From Marinobacterium nitratireducens (GTDB lineage: Bacteria > Pseudomonadota > Gammaproteobacteria > Pseudomonadales > Balneatricaceae): a stretch of 64,000 bases of DNA. Shown in pieces: positions 27,227 through 35,904 of this stretch. Position 1 is the stretch's first letter. The number at the start of each line of letters is the position of its first letter. The stretch spans positions 124,001 through 188,000 of the forward strand of contig NZ_BMLT01000008.1 in assembly GCF_014645375.1 (NCBI RefSeq). The letters run 5' to 3'. The notes below the pieces were generated by a model. That model did not search any database. It was not told the origin of the DNA and worked only from the letters and a program-made list of their open reading frames with translations. The position numbers were made by a program, and so were the translations under genes.

Positions 27227-29026
27227 ATGAGTCTCGATTTATTGACATACCTCTTTATCGGGGGATCCTTTGCGCTCTATATCGGTATTGCGATCTGGGC
27301 GCGCGCGGGGTCGACCAAGGAATTCTACGTCGCCGGCGGCGGCGTGCATCCGGTCGCCAACGGCATGGCGACTGCGGCGGACTGGATGTCGGCGGCATCC
27401 TTCATTTCCCTGGCCGGTATCGTATCCTTCGTCGGCCGTGACGGCTCCGCCTACCTGATGGGCTGGACCGGCGGCTACGTGCTGCTGGCGATGCTGCTGG
27501 CGCCCTACCTGCGCAAATTCGGCAAATTCACGGTGCCGGACTTCGTCGGTGACCGCTATTACAGCAACACCGCCCGCACCATCGCGGTGGTCTGTACCAT
27601 CGTCATCTCCTTCACCTATGTTGCCGGCCAGATGCGCGGCGTGGGTATCGTGTTCTCGCGCTATCTGCACGTCGATATCAACACCGGCGTCGTTATCGGT
27701 ATGGCGATCGTGTTCTTCTACGCCGTACTCGGCGGCATGAAAGGCATCACCTACACCCAGGTGGCGCAGTACTGCGTACTGATTCTGGCATTCACGGTGC
27801 CGGCCTTCTTCCTGTCGGCGCAGGTGACCGGCCACTTCCTGCCGCAGACCGGCCTCGGCGCCACCCTCGGCAACGGTCAGTCGGTACTGGCGACCCTCGA
27901 CCAGCTCTCCACGGATCTCGGCTTCAAGGCCTATACCGAGGGCAGCAAGTCGACCGTCGACATGTTCTTCTTCACCATCGCCCTGATGGCCGGTACCGCG
28001 GGTCTGCCGCACGTTATCGTGCGCTTCTTCACCGTGCCGCGCGTCAAGGATGCCCGTACTTCCGCTGGCTGGGCGCTGATCTTCATCGCCATTCTCTACA
28101 CCTCCATCCCGGGTGTGGCCGGCTTCGGTCGCGTCAACCTGATCCAGACCGTCAACGGCGCCGACAATACCGGTACCGCCTACGAGTCGATGCCCTCCTG
28201 GTTCAAGAACTGGGAGAATTCGGGTCTGATCGGCTGGGTTGACCACAATGGCGATGGCAAGGTGCAGTACGCTGCCGGCAACGCCTTCGAAGGCGGCAAG
28301 CCGAACTTCATCGAGGGTACCGGCGAGCACGGCGAGCGCATGGTCTCCAACCCGAACACCGCGCCGGTGGCCGTGAACGGCGCACCCTTCGCCAACGAAG
28401 TCTATGTCGACCGTGACATCATGGTGCTGGCGAACCCGGAAATCGCCAATCTGCCCAACTGGGTCATTGCGCTGGTGGCGGCCGGTGCCGTAGCGGCGGC
28501 ACTGTCGACGGCTGCGGGGCTTCTGCTGGTCATCTCGACCTCCATATCCCATGACCTGATGAAGAAGACCATCAACCCGAACATCACCGACAAGCAGGAG
28601 CTGATGTACGCCCGACTGGCCGCCGTAGTGGCGATCTGCGTGGCCGGCTACTTCGGCATCAATCCTCCGGGCTTCGTCGCCCAGGTGGTGGCGCTGGCCT
28701 TCGGCCTGGCCTGTGCCTCGGTGTTCCCGGTCATCGTCATGGGTATCTTCAGCAAGCGCATGAATACCCAGGGCGCCATTACCGGCATGGTCGTCGGTCT
28801 GGTCGTGACCATGGCCTACATCATCTACTTCAAGTTCATGGGCGGCAGCGCCGACCAGTGGATCTTCGGTATCTCGCCGGAAGGCTTCGGTACCGTTGGC
28901 ATGCTGCTGAACTTCGCGACTGCCTACACCGTCGCTGCGATGACCCCGGAACCCCCGGAAGACATCCAGCACATCGTCGAGGATATCCGTATCCCGCGCG
29001 GTGCCGGTACGGCTCACGCCCACTAA
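27227..29026 (+). CDS. Sodium:solute symporter large subunit, VC_2705 type (probable acetate or monocarboxylate uptake)
   Basis: The 599-residue inner-membrane SSS-family symporter has about 12-13 transmembrane helices (ADWMSAASFISLAGIVSFVG, then VPDFVGDRYYSNTARTIAVV). Distinctive features are GTAGLPHVIVRFFTVPRVKD and AAALSTAAGLLLVISTSISH. A non-membrane loop at about 300-400 carries the EF-hand-like DHNGDGKVQY at residues 339-348. It is paired with the DUF4212 small subunit and followed by an intrinsic terminator. Its place beside acs and crbRS makes acetate the likeliest substrate; the sequence itself does not prove it. ActP is the closest named analogue. Confidence 0.88.
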   Translation: MSLDLLTYLFIGGSFALYIGIAIWARAGSTKEFYVAGGGVHPVANGMATAADWMSAASFISLAGIVSFVGRDGSAYLMGWTGGYVLLAMLLAPYLRKFGKFTVPDFVGDRYYSNTARTIAVVCTIVISFTYVAGQMRGVGIVFSRYLHVDINTGVVIGMAIVFFYAVLGGMKGITYTQVAQYCVLILAFTVPAFFLSAQVTGHFLPQTGLGATLGNGQSVLATLDQLSTDLGFKAYTEGSKSTVDMFFFTIALMAGTAGLPHVIVRFFTVPRVKDARTSAGWALIFIAILYTSIPGVAGFGRVNLIQTVNGADNTGTAYESMPSWFKNWENSGLIGWVDHNGDGKVQYAAGNAFEGGKPNFIEGTGEHGERMVSNPNTAPVAVNGAPFANEVYVDRDIMVLANPEIANLPNWVIALVAAGAVAAALSTAAGLLLVISTSISHDLMKKTINPNITDKQELMYARLAAVVAICVAGYFGINPPGFVAQVVALAFGLACASVFPVIVMGIFSKRMNTQGAITGMVVGLVVTMAYIIYFKFMGGSADQWIFGISPEGFGTVGMLLNFATAYTVAAMTPEPPEDIQHIVEDIRIPRGAGTAHAH

Positions 29027-29055
29027 ACTGAACCGGGCCGTTCGGCTCGAATGAC

Positions 29056-29094
29056 AAAGGGCACACCGGCAATCCGCAGGTGTGCCCTTTTTTA
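29056..29094 (+). terminator. Intrinsic terminator after the symporter
   Basis: AAAGGGCACACC (29056-29067) pairs with GGTGTGCCCTTT (29079-29090), followed by TTTT. Confidence 0.93.
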
Positions 29095-29143
29095 GTTACG
29101 GGTTCCGGGTTCCGGGTTACGGGTGACAGGTAACGCGTAACAC
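29095..29143 (+). repeat. Seven degenerate heptamers after the symporter terminator
   Basis: GTTACGG, GTTCCGG, GTTCCGG, GTTACGG, GTGACAG, GTAACGC, GTAACAC run in perfect 7-bp phase, starting in the terminator tail. Confidence 0.88.
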
Positions 29144-29204
29144 GTCATCTGGTGCTCTGTGTCACCGATCCCATGAAATCTCAGCCACATACCGGGAGTG
29201 GCCC

Positions 29205-31031
29205 ATGTCTTCAACATTCACTTTCGACAATCTCCCGTTCAGCCTGCTGGAAGAGGCGGAGCGTGAGCATCTGTTGCGACATCTCGATATCGCCTACTAC
29301 CAGAAAGGGGAAACCATACTGGCGGCCGGCGATGTACCCGAAGGCGTCTATATCATCCTCAAGGGACGGGTGAGCGAAAACGACGTGCGCGAGGCCGATC
29401 GTGCCGAAGCTCCGCAGCAGCCTTACGTGCACTATGAGGACGAGGACTACTTCGGCGGCTGGTCGGCGCTGCGGGGGCGGGCGATTCACAACTTCGTCGC
29501 CGAGGAAGAAACCATCTGCCATGTGCTGCCGACCGCGACGCTGCTCGAGCTGGTCGCCGGCAACCCGAGCTTCGCCGACTACTTCCAGCAGAACCTGGCG
29601 GCCAAGTCCGAGATCGTGGCGCAGCACGGCCAGGATCAGGATATCGCCGAATTCATGCTGGCGCGGGTCGACAGCGGGCTGGTGCAGCAGCCGCTGAACG
29701 TGCTGGAGGGCACCAGCATCCGCCAGGCCACCGAGCTGATGCGCGAGCAGATGGCGGACTGTGTGCTGGTGCGCAAGGGCAATCGTCACGGCATGATCAC
29801 CAAGACCGATCTGCTCGAGGCGCTGGTGCTCAAGGGGCTGCCCCAGGAAACCGATATCGCCGAGATCGCCAGCTTCCGCCTGATCACCATCAGCCCCGAG
29901 GACTATCTCTTCAATGCCCTGGTGCTGATGACCCGGCAGCACATCGAGCGTCTGGTGGTGATGCGCGGCGAGGAGCTGGTCGGCATCGTTTCGCTTACCG
30001 ATATTCTCAGCTTCTTTTCCAGTCACTCCCACGTGATCGGTTTGCGTATCGAAAGGGCCCAGACCGTGGAGGATCTGCGCCAGGCGGCGCGGGGGCTGAA
30101 CGACCTGATCCGCTCGCTGGTGTCCCATGGCGTCAAGGTCCGCTTTATCATGGACCTGCTCTCGGCGATGAACGGGCGGGTCATGGCCAAGCTGTTCGAT
30201 CTGATGGTGCCGCCGGACATGCAGCCGCATGTCTGCCTGATCGTGATGGGCTCGGAAGGGCGCGGCGAACAGATACTCAAGACCGACCAGGACAATGCCA
30301 TCATCCATCGCGACGGTCTCAGCTGGCCCGGCATGGCCGAGATGCTGGAGCGCTTCAGCGAAAGGCTGATAGAGTTCGGTTACCCGCCCTGTCCGGGGCA
30401 CATCATGGTGTCCAATCCCGAGTGGGTCAACTCGCTCGGCGACTGGACCACCCGGCTGGGCGACTGGGCCGACAGCTGCGAAGGGGAGGCTGTGATGAGG
30501 CTGGCGATCGCCGTGGATGCCAAGCCGGTGGCCGGCAACCCCGCGCTGTTCAAGGCCGCCCGCAACTGGTTCCTGCGGCATCTGCGCAACAACGACGTAT
30601 TCTTTTCCCACTTCGCCCGCGCCGCGCTTGAGTTCGACACGCCGCTGACCTTCTTCGGCAATCTGCGGGACAAGTCGCAGCTGGATATCAAGAAAGGTGG
30701 TATCTTTCCGATAGTGCACGGTGTCCGCACCATGGCACTGGAGCAGCGCATCCTCGCCACCAACACCTTCACCCGGATCGATCAGCTGGTCGAAGGGGGG
30801 TTGTTGCAGGCCGAGCAGGGCGGCGAGCTGGCCGAAGCGCTGGGCTGGTTCGTGCAGCTTCGTCTGCGCCATCAGATCCGGCGCCTGGAGTCGAGCGAGA
30901 AGGATCCGACGCCCAATCTGGTCGATCTGAAAACCCTGAACAAGATGGAGCGCGAGTTGCTGCGCGATGCGCTGCACGTCGTGAAAGGATTCAAGCGTCA
31001 CCTGGCGCAACGCTATCATCTGGAGGTGTGA
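29205..31031 (+). CDS. cNMP-binding / CBS / DUF294 nucleotidyltransferase-like signalling protein
   Basis: The 608-residue soluble protein has a cyclic-nucleotide-binding-type domain (about 10-140), a pair of CBS domains (about 155-280; ELMREQMADCVLVRKGNRHG, then MTRQHIERLVVMRGEELVGI), a nucleotidyltransferase-like DUF294 domain with MGSEGRGEQILKTDQDNAII (about 348-367) and its C-terminal partner domain (about 460-605). Family members commonly lie beside acetate or SSS symporters in proteobacteria, and this one follows such a gene. The catalytic GS-x-DxD arrangement looks intact; the substrate is unknown. The next gene, an exonuclease, starts 64 bp downstream. Confidence 0.9.
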   Translation: MSSTFTFDNLPFSLLEEAEREHLLRHLDIAYYQKGETILAAGDVPEGVYIILKGRVSENDVREADRAEAPQQPYVHYEDEDYFGGWSALRGRAIHNFVAEEETICHVLPTATLLELVAGNPSFADYFQQNLAAKSEIVAQHGQDQDIAEFMLARVDSGLVQQPLNVLEGTSIRQATELMREQMADCVLVRKGNRHGMITKTDLLEALVLKGLPQETDIAEIASFRLITISPEDYLFNALVLMTRQHIERLVVMRGEELVGIVSLTDILSFFSSHSHVIGLRIERAQTVEDLRQAARGLNDLIRSLVSHGVKVRFIMDLLSAMNGRVMAKLFDLMVPPDMQPHVCLIVMGSEGRGEQILKTDQDNAIIHRDGLSWPGMAEMLERFSERLIEFGYPPCPGHIMVSNPEWVNSLGDWTTRLGDWADSCEGEAVMRLAIAVDAKPVAGNPALFKAARNWFLRHLRNNDVFFSHFARAALEFDTPLTFFGNLRDKSQLDIKKGGIFPIVHGVRTMALEQRILATNTFTRIDQLVEGGLLQAEQGGELAEALGWFVQLRLRHQIRRLESSEKDPTPNLVDLKTLNKMERELLRDALHVVKGFKRHLAQRYHLEV

Positions 31032-31095
31032 TGAAACAGCAACGGAGTTTCGTTTGCCATCCGGCCCTATGGCGCATCGAAAACCGGGAGGTAAG

Positions 31096-31716
31096 ATGAT
31101 CATTCCCCGCAGCATCCGGCGCTTCAAGGAAAGGCTGGATCAGCGCGACGGCAACTACGCCTGGCTGTTCGAACCCTATCAGGGCGACGAGCTGGTGTCG
31201 CTGGACTGCGAGACCACCGGACTCGATGTGCGGCAGGCGGAAATCATCTCGATCGGCGCGGTGAAGATCCGCGGCAAGCGGGTGCTCACCAGCGAGCGTC
31301 TCGATATCAGGCTCAAGCCGCCGGCCAGCCTGACCGGCGATTCGATCAAGATCCACAAGATTCGCGCGGCGGACCTGGCCGACGGTATCGAAATGGACGA
31401 CGCGCTCGACCAGCTGCTGGCGTTCATCGGCAACAGACCCATTCTAGGCTACTACGTCAATTTCGATGTCCGCATGCTGGACAAGTACATGCGCCCGCGC
31501 TTCGGTTTCGGTCTGCCCAACAAAACGGTCGAGCTGTCCCACGTGTACCACGACATCATCAAGTGGAAGTCGGTCGGGGGCAGCGTCGATCTTCGCTTCG
31601 ATACCATTGCCTCCAAGCTGGACGTGCCGATTATCGAACGGCATACCGCGCTCGGCGATGCCATCACGGTGGCGCTGATGTATGTCCGCCTGAAGCACGG
31701 CGAAGCGCCGGTGTAG
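31096..31716 (+). CDS. DEDDh-type 3'-5' exonuclease (DNA polymerase III epsilon-like)
   Basis: The 206-residue protein shows all four acidic residues and the His of the DEDDh family: SLDCETTGLD (ExoI), YYVNFDVRMLDKYM (ExoII) and HTALGDAITVALMY (ExoIII). It is shorter than DnaQ and lacks an obvious polymerase- or clamp-binding tail. GGGAGGT precedes ATG 31096. In Pseudomonas the same pair (CBS/DUF294 plus exonuclease) is linked to the acetate permease genes, so position agrees with the acetate block. Its role there is unknown. Confidence 0.9.
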   Translation: MIIPRSIRRFKERLDQRDGNYAWLFEPYQGDELVSLDCETTGLDVRQAEIISIGAVKIRGKRVLTSERLDIRLKPPASLTGDSIKIHKIRAADLADGIEMDDALDQLLAFIGNRPILGYYVNFDVRMLDKYMRPRFGFGLPNKTVELSHVYHDIIKWKSVGGSVDLRFDTIASKLDVPIIERHTALGDAITVALMYVRLKHGEAPV

Positions 31717-31790
31717 GGGGCGCGCACGGCGTTACGTCTCAACTGCGCCTGACCGGATCCGCGATTGCGGGTTACGCGGTTTGGTTTTTC

Positions 31791-31826
31791 GTAGGTTGGG
31801 TCTAGCGACGAAGTCGCGTAACCCAA
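31791..31826 (+). repeat. Single GTAGGTTGGGT REP
   Basis: GTAGGTTGGGTCTAGCGACG, followed by AAGTCGCGTAACCCAACA, forms an imperfect hairpin. It is the same family as 2790 and 2899. Confidence 0.85.
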
Positions 31827-31885
31827 CAACAACCTTTCGCGCCACCCGTCACCTCTCACGCCTCCGTCAAATAAAAACCATCTGT

Positions 31886-31902
31886 TTGGCGCACTAATTG
31901 CT
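31886..31902 (+). promoter_or_regulatory. Sigma-54 promoter for fliE
   Basis: TTGGCGCACTAATTGCT matches 11 of 13 defined consensus positions, with GG (31888-31889) and GC (31900-31901) exactly 10 bp apart. It would drive fliEFGHIJ. Confidence 0.88.
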
Positions 31903-31919
31903 TAACCCTCTCTGAATAA

Positions 31920-31928
31920 TGATATAAT
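31920..31928 (+). promoter_or_regulatory. Possible extended -10 promoter before fliE
   Basis: TGATATAAT matches the extended -10 form TGNTATAAT. No good -35 is present, and it lies just downstream of the sigma-54 site. It could give a low basal level, or be chance. Confidence 0.35.
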
Positions 31929-32039
31929 TGACGCTTCGGTGACGTTTTTTTGTCGTTTCTGATTCATTGGCGGCTTGCTGATGTGAATCGGCGACATATA
32001 ATGTCAAAAAACTGCCGAAGCAGCGGAAGGGAGGCTGTT

Positions 32040-32393
32040 ATGGTAGATCGCGCCGATATCAATAGCGTGCTGATGCAGATGCGGGCTATCCAGGCTCAGG
32101 CCCAGCAGGGCGTGGCACCGGTTCAGCTGCCGGGGCAGGAGTCGCAGATGACGGCCGGGGCCGTCGACCGTACCGGTTTCGGCGAGCTGCTGAAAAACGC
32201 CGTCGACCAGGTCAACGAGCTGCAGACCGACGCCAAAAAAATGGCGACCTCGTACGAGCAGGGCGATGCCATGGTCGATCTGCCCCAGGTAATGGTCAGT
32301 ATCCAGAAAGCGTCGGTATCCTTCGATGCAATGACACAGGTCCGTAACCGCCTGGTTTCGGCCTACGAGAACATCATGCAAATGCCGATCTGA
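32040..32393 (+). CDS. fliE: Flagellar hook-basal body protein FliE
   Basis: The 117-residue protein forms the junction between the MS ring and the rod. It shows the C-terminal family signature MVDLPQVMVSIQKASVSFDA, then TQVRNRLVSAYENIMQMPI. ATG 32040 follows AAGGGAGG (32027-32034). In-frame ATGs at 31950 and 32001 would add unrelated residues. It is first in the fliE-F-G-H-I-J unit, 40 bp before fliF. Confidence 0.96.
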   Translation: MVDRADINSVLMQMRAIQAQAQQGVAPVQLPGQESQMTAGAVDRTGFGELLKNAVDQVNELQTDAKKMATSYEQGDAMVDLPQVMVSIQKASVSFDAMTQVRNRLVSAYENIMQMPI

Positions 32394-32433
32394 CCGGCAT
32401 AAACACAACGGAACCCGACGCGGCTTTACCTGA

Positions 32434-34113
32434 ATGGAAAACACCCCGGCGCCAACAGAAGGCGGTAGACGCGGCTTGATGGCCGGCTTCAGCGGCCTCT
32501 CGATACTGCGACAGATCGGCCTGATGGTCGGCCTCGCCGCCAGTGTCGCGATCGGCTTCGCCGTGGTGCTCTGGTCGCAGCAGCCGGACTACCGGGTACT
32601 GTTCTCCAATCTCTCCTTCGCCGACGCCAATCAGGTGATCGAGCAGCTGCGCCTTTACAACACTCCCTACCGCTTCGATGCCGAAGGCCGGGCCATTCTG
32701 GTACCCCAGGAACACGTCCACGAAGCGCGCCTTAAGCTCGCGGCCGAGGGCTTTACCGCCGACAAGAACGTCGGCTTCGAACTGCTCGACCAGGAACAGA
32801 CCCTCGGCACCAGCCAGTTCATGGAAAACGCCCGTTACCGTCGGGGTCTCGAGGGCGAGCTGGCCCGTACCATCGCCAGTCTGGTGGCGGTGCGCAGCGC
32901 CCGCGTTCATCTGGCGATTCCCAAGAGTACCGTGTTCATCCGCGACGAGCGCAAACCCAGCGCGTCGGTCTTTATCGAGCTGTTTGCCGGCCGTCGCCTG
33001 GCGCCGGATCAGGTCGCCGCGATCGCCAGCCTGGTGGCTTCGTCGGTGCCGCAGATGGATCAGCGCGATGTCACCGTGGTCGACCAGAAGGGGCGCCTGC
33101 TCAATACCCGCGAGGTCGACGAGGATGTGGTGTTGGCGGCGAAGCAGCTGGAGTACACCCAGCGAATAGAGGAAACCCTGCTCAATCGCGTCAACAGCAT
33201 CCTGCAGCCGGTGGTGGGGCTGGGCAACTACCGCGCCGAGGTGTCGGCGGATATTGACTTTACCGCGGTCGAGCAGACCAGCGAGATCTACAATCCGGAC
33301 CTGCCGTCGCTGCGCAGCGAGCAGGTGCTCGACGAGAGCCGCGCCGGTCAAGCCGTTCCCGGCGGCGTGCCGGGCGCGCTGTCAAATCAGCCGCCAGGCC
33401 CGAGTCAGGTGCCGGAGCAGGCCGGCGGCGCCAACGGCGCTGCGCCGGGCGGTGGCCTCAGCGGCAGCAGCCGCAAGCAGGAAACCCGCAATTACGAGCT
33501 GGATCGCTCCATCAGCTACACCCGTCATCAGATGGGACGCATCCGTCGTCTGACCGTCGCGGTGGTGGTGGACGACCTGCCGGCTTCGGGTCAGGCGCCG
33601 CGCCAGCCCTGGACCCAGAACGAAATCGATCGCCTGCGCATTCTGGTGCAGGACGCCGTCGGCTATTCGCCGGAACGCGGTGACAGCGTCAACGTCGTCA
33701 ATTCCCCGTTCGCCGCCCAGGAGATGCCCGCGGAGCCTGAGGACACGCCGATCTGGATGCAGGACTGGCTCTGGGATCTGGTCAAGCAGGTGCTGGCGGC
33801 GCTGTTCGTGCTGCTGCTGGTATTCGGCGTGCTGCGGCCGATTCTGAAGAATTTGGCGTCATCCGGCGCCGGTGACGCCAACGCGGGCCTTGGCAGCGCC
33901 GGCACCGTAACCGCCGAACTCGAGGGGCTGGAGGGGTCCGAGCTTGCCGAGGATCGCGTGACCTTCGGCAGTGGCGGCAGCGGCAGTGGCGACATGCTGC
34001 CGACGCCGAACGAGAGCTTCGAATACCAGATCAATACCATCCGTAGTATGGTGGCGGAAGATCCTGCGCGGGTGGCGCAGGCGGTGAAACAGTGGGTAAG
34101 GGACAATGAGTGA
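32434..34113 (+). CDS. fliF: Flagellar MS-ring protein FliF
   Basis: The 559-residue inner-membrane ring protein has two transmembrane helices (about 26-48 and 448-468) around a large periplasmic part. That part contains the ring-building domains (YRVLFSNLSFADANQVIEQL; VRSARVHLAIPKSTVFIRDE; KPSASVFIEL) and a Gly/Pro-rich insertion (about 300-350). The cytoplasmic tail that binds FliG ends VAQAVKQWVRDNE. fliG begins inside its last codons (8-bp overlap). Confidence 0.97.
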   Translation: MENTPAPTEGGRRGLMAGFSGLSILRQIGLMVGLAASVAIGFAVVLWSQQPDYRVLFSNLSFADANQVIEQLRLYNTPYRFDAEGRAILVPQEHVHEARLKLAAEGFTADKNVGFELLDQEQTLGTSQFMENARYRRGLEGELARTIASLVAVRSARVHLAIPKSTVFIRDERKPSASVFIELFAGRRLAPDQVAAIASLVASSVPQMDQRDVTVVDQKGRLLNTREVDEDVVLAAKQLEYTQRIEETLLNRVNSILQPVVGLGNYRAEVSADIDFTAVEQTSEIYNPDLPSLRSEQVLDESRAGQAVPGGVPGALSNQPPGPSQVPEQAGGANGAAPGGGLSGSSRKQETRNYELDRSISYTRHQMGRIRRLTVAVVVDDLPASGQAPRQPWTQNEIDRLRILVQDAVGYSPERGDSVNVVNSPFAAQEMPAEPEDTPIWMQDWLWDLVKQVLAALFVLLLVFGVLRPILKNLASSGAGDANAGLGSAGTVTAELEGLEGSELAEDRVTFGSGGSGSGDMLPTPNESFEYQINTIRSMVAEDPARVAQAVKQWVRDNE

Positions 34114-35119
34114 CGGTGCCGCCGGCGGCGAACTGAGCGATATCGAAAAGGCCGCGATACTGCTGATCAGCCTGGGCGAGGCCGACGCCGCCGAAGTGCT
34201 CAAGCACCTGGGGCCCAAGGAGGTGCAGCGGATCGGCTACGCCATGACGCAGCTGGACAACGTGCCCCAGTCGCAGGTCGAGGCGGTGGTGTCGGATTTC
34301 ATGCACGTGGTCAGCGATCAGACCGGTATCGGCATCAACAACGACCGTTATATCCGCTCGATGCTGAACCAGGCGCTGGGCGAGGAAAAGGCCAAGACGC
34401 TGCTCGATCGCATCCTGATGAGCACCAATACTTCGGGGCTGGATACGCTGCGCTGGATGGAGCCGCGCCAGATCGCCGAGGTGATGCGTTTCGAACATCC
34501 CCAGATTCAGGCGGTGGTTACCGCCTACCTGGACCCGGATCAGGCGGCCCAGGTGCTGACGTACTTCGACGAAAAAGTGCGCCTCGATATCCTGATGCGC
34601 GTCGCCGCGCTGGATCAGATCCAGCCCGAGGCGCTGCAGGAACTCAATGATCTGTTCGAGGTTCAGTTCACCGGCAGCGCCTCGAGCAAGAGCGCGACCC
34701 TGGGCGGCGTCAAGGCGACCGCCAATATCATGAACTTCATCGACAGCACCGTGGAAGCGGAGCTGATGGACGGCATTCGCGATGTCGACGAGGGGCTGGC
34801 GTCGCAGATCGCCGAGCTGATGTTCGTGTTCGACAACCTGATCGATGTCGACGACCGCGGCATCCAGGTGTTGCTGCGCGAGGTCTCGACCGATTTGCTG
34901 GTGGTGGCGCTGAAGGGGGCGGATTCGGGGCTGCAGGAGAAAATCTTCAAGAACATGTCCAAGCGTGCCGCCGAGCTGTTGCGTGATGACCTCGAAGCCA
35001 AGGGTCCGGTGCGCGTCAGCGAAGTCGAAACGGCGCAGAAGGAGATCCTTGCGGTGGCGCGGCGTCTGGCCGACGAAGGCGAGATCATGCTGGCCGGCAG
35101 CGGCGAAGAGATGATCTAG
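34106..35119 (+). CDS. fliG: Flagellar motor switch protein FliG
   Basis: This 337-residue C-ring protein transmits stator torque. It has an N-terminal FliF-binding domain, a middle domain with the EHPQ motif (MRFEHPQIQAVVTAYL) and a C-terminal torque domain with charged residues (MFVFDNLIDVDDRGIQVLLR, then KRAAELLRDDLEAKGPVRVS). It overlaps fliF by 8 bp, and fliH starts 26 bp downstream. Confidence 0.97.
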   Translation: MSDGAAGGELSDIEKAAILLISLGEADAAEVLKHLGPKEVQRIGYAMTQLDNVPQSQVEAVVSDFMHVVSDQTGIGINNDRYIRSMLNQALGEEKAKTLLDRILMSTNTSGLDTLRWMEPRQIAEVMRFEHPQIQAVVTAYLDPDQAAQVLTYFDEKVRLDILMRVAALDQIQPEALQELNDLFEVQFTGSASSKSATLGGVKATANIMNFIDSTVEAELMDGIRDVDEGLASQIAELMFVFDNLIDVDDRGIQVLLREVSTDLLVVALKGADSGLQEKIFKNMSKRAAELLRDDLEAKGPVRVSEVETAQKEILAVARRLADEGEIMLAGSGEEMI

Positions 35120-35145
35120 TGCCATGAAAGGTTCGAGCTAAGTCT

Positions 35146-35889
35146 ATGAGTCAGTCCGACAAGCCTCCGGTGCGTATTCGCGCCGCCGACGTCGGCGCGG
35201 TCGAGCTCTGGCGGCTGCCGCAGGTCGAGGGGCGGCACCGCGTGGCGCTGGTGCAGCGGGAAGAAAGTGCGGTGGACGAGCAGCTCGACGCCGACGAGCT
35301 GCCGTTCGGCGACGGCAAGCTGACCCTGGCGGAGCTCGAGCGGATCCGCGAGGAAGCGCGTCAGGAAGGGTTCGAGGAAGGTCATCGGGAGGGGTTCGAC
35401 AAGGGACTCGAAGCAGGGCGTATGCAGGGGCATGACGAAGGCCTGCAGCAGGGGCAGCAGGAGATTGCCGCTGCGGTGGCGCGCCTTGACGAGATGATCA
35501 GCGAATTCGAAGCGCCGTTGCAGACGCAGGCGAGGGAGCTCGAAAGCTGCCTGCTGCGGATGGTGGTGCAGCTTGCCGCCGCGGTGACCCGGCATGAGCT
35601 GGTCAGTCGCCCCGAGCTGATCCTCGACTCGGTGCGGGAGGCGCTGGCGCTGCTGCCGGACGAGGCGGGCGACGTGCGCATTCACGTCAACCCCGAGAAC
35701 GAAGTGCTGCTGCAGCCGCTGTGCGACGCCCGGGAGCACAGAACCCTGGTGCCGGATCCTGGCATCAGCGCCGGCGGTTGTCGGGTGCGCACGCCCGCAA
35801 GCCGGGTCGACCAGACCCTCGAGACCCGCTTCGGTCAGGTGGCGGAGCAGCTTTTAGCCCGGCTGGCGGAATCCCCGGGCGATGAATGA
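35146..35889 (+). CDS. fliH: Flagellar export regulator FliH
   Basis: The 247-residue protein regulates the FliI ATPase. It has the Gly/Glu-rich helical region EEARQEGFEEGHREGFDKGL, then EAGRMQGHDEGLQQGQQE (about 68-108, with GxxxG-like repeats), and a C-terminal domain ending in VRTPASRVDQTLETRF. It lies between fliG and fliI, as in related operons. Confidence 0.93.
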   Translation: MSQSDKPPVRIRAADVGAVELWRLPQVEGRHRVALVQREESAVDEQLDADELPFGDGKLTLAELERIREEARQEGFEEGHREGFDKGLEAGRMQGHDEGLQQGQQEIAAAVARLDEMISEFEAPLQTQARELESCLLRMVVQLAAAVTRHELVSRPELILDSVREALALLPDEAGDVRIHVNPENEVLLQPLCDAREHRTLVPDPGISAGGCRVRTPASRVDQTLETRFGQVAEQLLARLAESPGDE

Positions 35890-35904
35890 CGGATTTCTGA
35901 CGCC

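Larger units (their letters stand above)
31717..32039. other. Intergenic region before fliE
   Basis: It holds a GGATCCGCGATTGCGGGTTACGCG block and a GTAGGTTGGGT REP (31791-31826), relic heptamers CCCGTCA, CCTCTCA, CGCCTCC (31845-31865), the sigma-54 promoter of fliE and a further TGATATAAT sequence. The leader from the predicted sigma-54 start to fliE is about 125 bases. Confidence 0.75.

Noticed and set aside
27227-29026. Naming the symporter actP
   Set aside because: The partner is of DUF4212 type and the large subunit resembles the VC_2705 group. Acetate transport is plausible from context but not shown, so no symbol was given.
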